Assembly: GCF_900104575.1 (NCBI RefSeq)
Contig: NZ_LT629731.1
Span: 3,581,557 to 3,645,556 of the forward strand
DNA: 64,000 nucleotides
Source of the DNA: Bacillus tuaregi
GTDB taxonomy: Bacteria; Bacillota; Bacilli; Bacillales; Cytobacillaceae
Direction of reading: 5' to 3'
Positions 61,834 to 64,000 of the stretch are shown piece by piece; position 1 is the first letter of the stretch; every line of letters begins with the position of its first letter. The position numbers and the translations under genes were made by a program. Under the pieces are notes generated by a model. It was not told where the DNA came from. It worked only from the letters and a program-made list of their open reading frames with translations, and did not search any database.

Positions 61834-63066
61834 GTGAGTGAATTCCAACAGAAATTAGAAAAATATGCAGAGCTGGCCGTTAAGGTTGGGGTCAATATCC
61901 AAAAAGGACAGACACTTGTCGTCAATGCCAATTTAGATTCCCGTGAGTTTGTACGTCTAATTGTGAAAAAGGCATACGAAACCGGAGCCAAGGATGTCAT
62001 TGTCAATTGGAGCGATGATGTAGTATCGAGATTAAAATACGACATGGCACCTGATGAGGTTTTCTTAGAATATCCTGAGTGGCGGGCAAAGGAACAGACG
62101 TCTCTGGCGGAGAATGGAGCTGCCTTCATGTCCATCCTTTCTTCCAGCCCTGCCTTATTAAAAGGTGTTAATCCGGAAAGAATCGCTAATTACCAAAAGG
62201 CAGCTGGTACTGCATTACAGCAATACCGCAAGTATGTTCAATCCGATAAAATTAGCTGGACCGTTATTGCCGCACCGTCTCAAGGCTGGGCAGATATGGT
62301 ATTTCCTAATGAACCAGAGGAAACAAGAGTAGAGAAGCTTTGGGATGCCATCTTTACAACAGTGAGAGTCGAGACAGAGGACCCGATTGCTGCGTGGAAG
62401 CAGCATGATGAAACCTTACATAAAAAAGTAGACTATTTAAATGCCAAGAAATATAAGAAGCTCCACTATACTGCTCCTGGAACCGATTTAACCATCGAGC
62501 TCCCAAACAAGCATATCTGGTGTGGAGCAGGCAGCATTAATGAAAAGGGCTTTGAATTCATGGCCAATATGCCGACAGAAGAGGTATTTACCGTACCCGT
62601 CAAAACAGGAGTAAATGGAACGGTTTCAAGTACAAAACCATTAAGCTATGGCGGTAACATCATTGATGAATTTATGTTAACTTTTGAAAATGGAAAAATC
62701 ATTGATGTTAAGGCGAAGGAAGGCGAGGATATTTTAAAGCAACTTGTTGCTACAGATGAAGGATCTCATTATTTAGGTGAAGTAGCACTTGTGCCTTATC
62801 ACTCACCTATTTCAGAATCAAATATCCTGTTTTTCAACACATTATTTGATGAAAATGCTTCTAACCACTTGGCTATCGGAAGCGCTTATGCTTTTTGTAT
62901 TGAAGGCGGCAAAACGATGTCACAGGACGAATTGCAAGAAAACGGCTTAAATCAAAGTATTACACATGTAGACTTTATGATTGGCTCAGACAAAATGGAC
63001 ATTGACGGAATTACAGAGGACGGGAAGGTTGAACCTGTATTTAGAAACGGTAACTGGGCTTTTTAA
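61834..63066 (+). CDS. ampS: M29-family aminopeptidase AmpS
   Basis: 410 residues from GTG 61834, 9 nt after AAAGGAG. M29 thermophilic aminopeptidase family: N-terminal domain with KGQTLVVNANLDSREFVRLI, C-terminal metal site residues in TEEVFTVPVKTGVNGTVSS, DEGSHYLGEVALVP, NILFFNTLFDENASNHLAIG and THVDFMIGSDKMDIDG. Removes N-terminal residues from peptides with broad specificity. Same length as B. subtilis AmpS. Confidence 0.93.
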   Translation: MSEFQQKLEKYAELAVKVGVNIQKGQTLVVNANLDSREFVRLIVKKAYETGAKDVIVNWSDDVVSRLKYDMAPDEVFLEYPEWRAKEQTSLAENGAAFMSILSSSPALLKGVNPERIANYQKAAGTALQQYRKYVQSDKISWTVIAAPSQGWADMVFPNEPEETRVEKLWDAIFTTVRVETEDPIAAWKQHDETLHKKVDYLNAKKYKKLHYTAPGTDLTIELPNKHIWCGAGSINEKGFEFMANMPTEEVFTVPVKTGVNGTVSSTKPLSYGGNIIDEFMLTFENGKIIDVKAKEGEDILKQLVATDEGSHYLGEVALVPYHSPISESNILFFNTLFDENASNHLAIGSAYAFCIEGGKTMSQDELQENGLNQSITHVDFMIGSDKMDIDGITEDGKVEPVFRNGNWAF

Positions 63067-63171
63067 AGAAGATAACTTTCCTCAAGTAAAAAAGCAGTTT
63101 GTATATTGCATCACATGCCGATTTATGGGAGGATAGGAGTAAGAGCGCAAAAGTTAACCGGAGGGGTAAGA

Positions 63172-63444
63172 ATGATCCAGTTGCATATTATTGTATCTGG
63201 AAAAGTACAGGGCGTAGGCTATCGTTACTTTTCACAAATGAAAGCTGTCCAATATGGAGTAACAGGTTGGGCAAAAAACTTAGCTGATGATTCAGTAGAA
63301 ATTATAGCTGTAGGGAGTAAGGACCAGCTTGATCCATTCGTAGAGGAACTTCGTATTGGCAACCCCTTTTCAAAAATTACTGATATGGAAATAACAGAAA
63401 GCGAAGTCACTGAGAACTTTCATTCATTTACTATTAAATATTAA
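63172..63444 (+). CDS. yflL: Acylphosphatase
   Basis: 90 residues from ATG 63172 (GGAGGGG 6 nt upstream). Conserved phosphate loop GKVQGVGYRYF with catalytic Arg, and the Asn in TGWAKNLADDSVEI. Hydrolyses acyl phosphates such as 1,3-bisphosphoglycerate or acetyl-type substrates. It follows ampS by 105 bp and may share its transcript. Corresponds to B. subtilis yflL. Confidence 0.93.
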   Translation: MIQLHIIVSGKVQGVGYRYFSQMKAVQYGVTGWAKNLADDSVEIIAVGSKDQLDPFVEELRIGNPFSKITDMEITESEVTENFHSFTIKY

Positions 63445-63486
63445 TCGAAAGAAATGGGATTTAAAATAACCGTATAACTATAAGGA

Positions 63487-63527
63487 AGTCTGTGATATCT
63501 TTTTTCATAAATATCACAGGCTTTTTT
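63487..63527 (+). terminator. Terminator of the acylphosphatase gene
   Basis: AGTCTGTGATAT / ATATCACAGGCT followed by TTTTTT. Confidence 0.88.
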
Positions 63528-63573
63528 AATGAATATTAATACTAGCTAAAAATAAAAGGAGTGGAAATTCGAG

Positions 63574-63984
63574 ATGTGGTCTGAATTCAAAAAATTTGCC
63601 TTAAAGGGAAATGTATTAGATTTAGCCGTCGGCGTTATCATTGGTGGTGCCTTTGGAAAAATAGTCTCCTCTCTTGTCGAGGACTTAATCATGCCGCTTG
63701 TGGGGATTTTACTTGGAGGTGTAGATTTCTCAAAGCTCGAATATACCTTCATTGACGTCAATATAAAATATGGAGCCTTTCTGCAAACTGTAGTTGATTT
63801 TTTCATTATCTCTCTCTCGATTTTTCTCTTTATTCGCTTTCTGAGCCGCTTCAAGAAAAAGGAAGAAGCTACCGAGGCTGCACCTGTCATTGACAAAACA
63901 GAGGAATTATTAGCTGAAATTCGAGACTTACTTAAGGAGAACCAAGCGATAATATCCCGAACAGACGAAAAACATGAATCATAA
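63574..63984 (+). CDS. mscL: Large-conductance mechanosensitive channel MscL
   Basis: 136 residues: N-terminal amphipathic helix [31 protein letters not shown] with the gate-lining glycines, second membrane helix ~70-92, and a cytoplasmic helical bundle. Homopentamer that opens under membrane tension to release solutes on osmotic downshock, complementing the OpuD uptake gene at 26.8 kb. AAAGGAG is 12 nt before the ATG. The window ends 16 bp after the stop. Confidence 0.95.
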   Translation: MWSEFKKFALKGNVLDLAVGVIIGGAFGKIVSSLVEDLIMPLVGILLGGVDFSKLEYTFIDVNIKYGAFLQTVVDFFIISLSIFLFIRFLSRFKKKEEATEAAPVIDKTEELLAEIRDLLKENQAIISRTDEKHES

Positions 63985-64000
63985 TAAAAAGAGCATTAAG

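Overview
The window is a low-GC Gram-positive chromosome segment from an endospore-forming, motile member of the Bacillaceae (Bacillus sensu lato). The evidence is the sporulation genes (sspE, sspK, pdaA, YfhD/YfhE-type genes), strong AGGAGG-type ribosome binding sites, sigma-A, sigma-D and forespore-type promoters, and gene order matching two B. subtilis neighbourhoods: yfhD-recX-yfhH-sspK-yfhP-mutY-yfhS-fabL-sspE-ygaBCDE-gsaB-bcp-perR (left, 1-14.4 kb) and yfjO-pdaA-yfjT-yfkAB-yfkD-yfkE-yfkH/I/J/K-map (40.3-54.8 kb). No rRNA, tRNA or CRISPR array was seen.

Layout. 1-14.4 kb: redox, heme and peroxide genes (perR, bcp, gsaB), a K+ channel, an ABC exporter, fatty-acid synthesis (fabL), DNA repair (mutY, recX) and several tiny sporulation genes, two of them tandem YfhD paralogues. 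A cluster of DnaA boxes follows at 14.35-14.54 kb. 14.6-31.6 kb: mostly transport and sensing, with panF and its DUF997 partner, an M15 peptidase, the heme aerotaxis sensor HemAT, two paralogous LysR regulators, an rRNA methyltransferase, a PacL-type cation ATPase behind a yybP-ykoY (Mn2+) riboswitch, a DUF3147 pair, a BCCT betaine transporter and a TRAP dicarboxylate-type transporter.

31.9-40.3 kb is an accessory island at the 3' end of the rRNA methyltransferase gene yfjO/rlmCD. It holds a five-gene antibiotic-resistance operon (mef-type efflux pump, nucleotidyltransferase, Vat-type acetyltransferase, Imm-5-like protein, TPR-Arr rifampin ADP-ribosyltransferase). The operon sits behind a macrolide-type attenuator with an 8-codon leader peptide (MTASIRLR). 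Around it are mobile-element scars: a serine-recombinase zinc-ribbon fragment, two ~325-bp direct repeats, a broken cytosine methyltransferase joined to a phage DNA polymerase fragment, and apparent remnants of the target gene's own 3' end.

40.3-64 kb returns to conserved backbone: pdaA, class I fumarase, yfkAB, yfkD, Ca2+/H+ antiporter, P1B-4 metal ATPase (PfeT/ZosA type), yfkHIJK, map, a sinR/sinI/second-sinR cluster in which the sinI gene lies on the opposite strand, motAB with a textbook sigma-D promoter, two tandem RoxS/RsaE-like small RNAs each with a Rex-type operator, topB, ampS, acylphosphatase and mscL.

Two dispersed repeat families cross the window: five copies of a ~186-222-bp, multi-hairpin element (HEARO/omega-RNA-like or MITE-like), and REP-type palindromes built on GTGCCTGGCACC or GGGGGACTGTCCCCC. 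All assignments come from reading the sequence and recalled family features; no database search was run.
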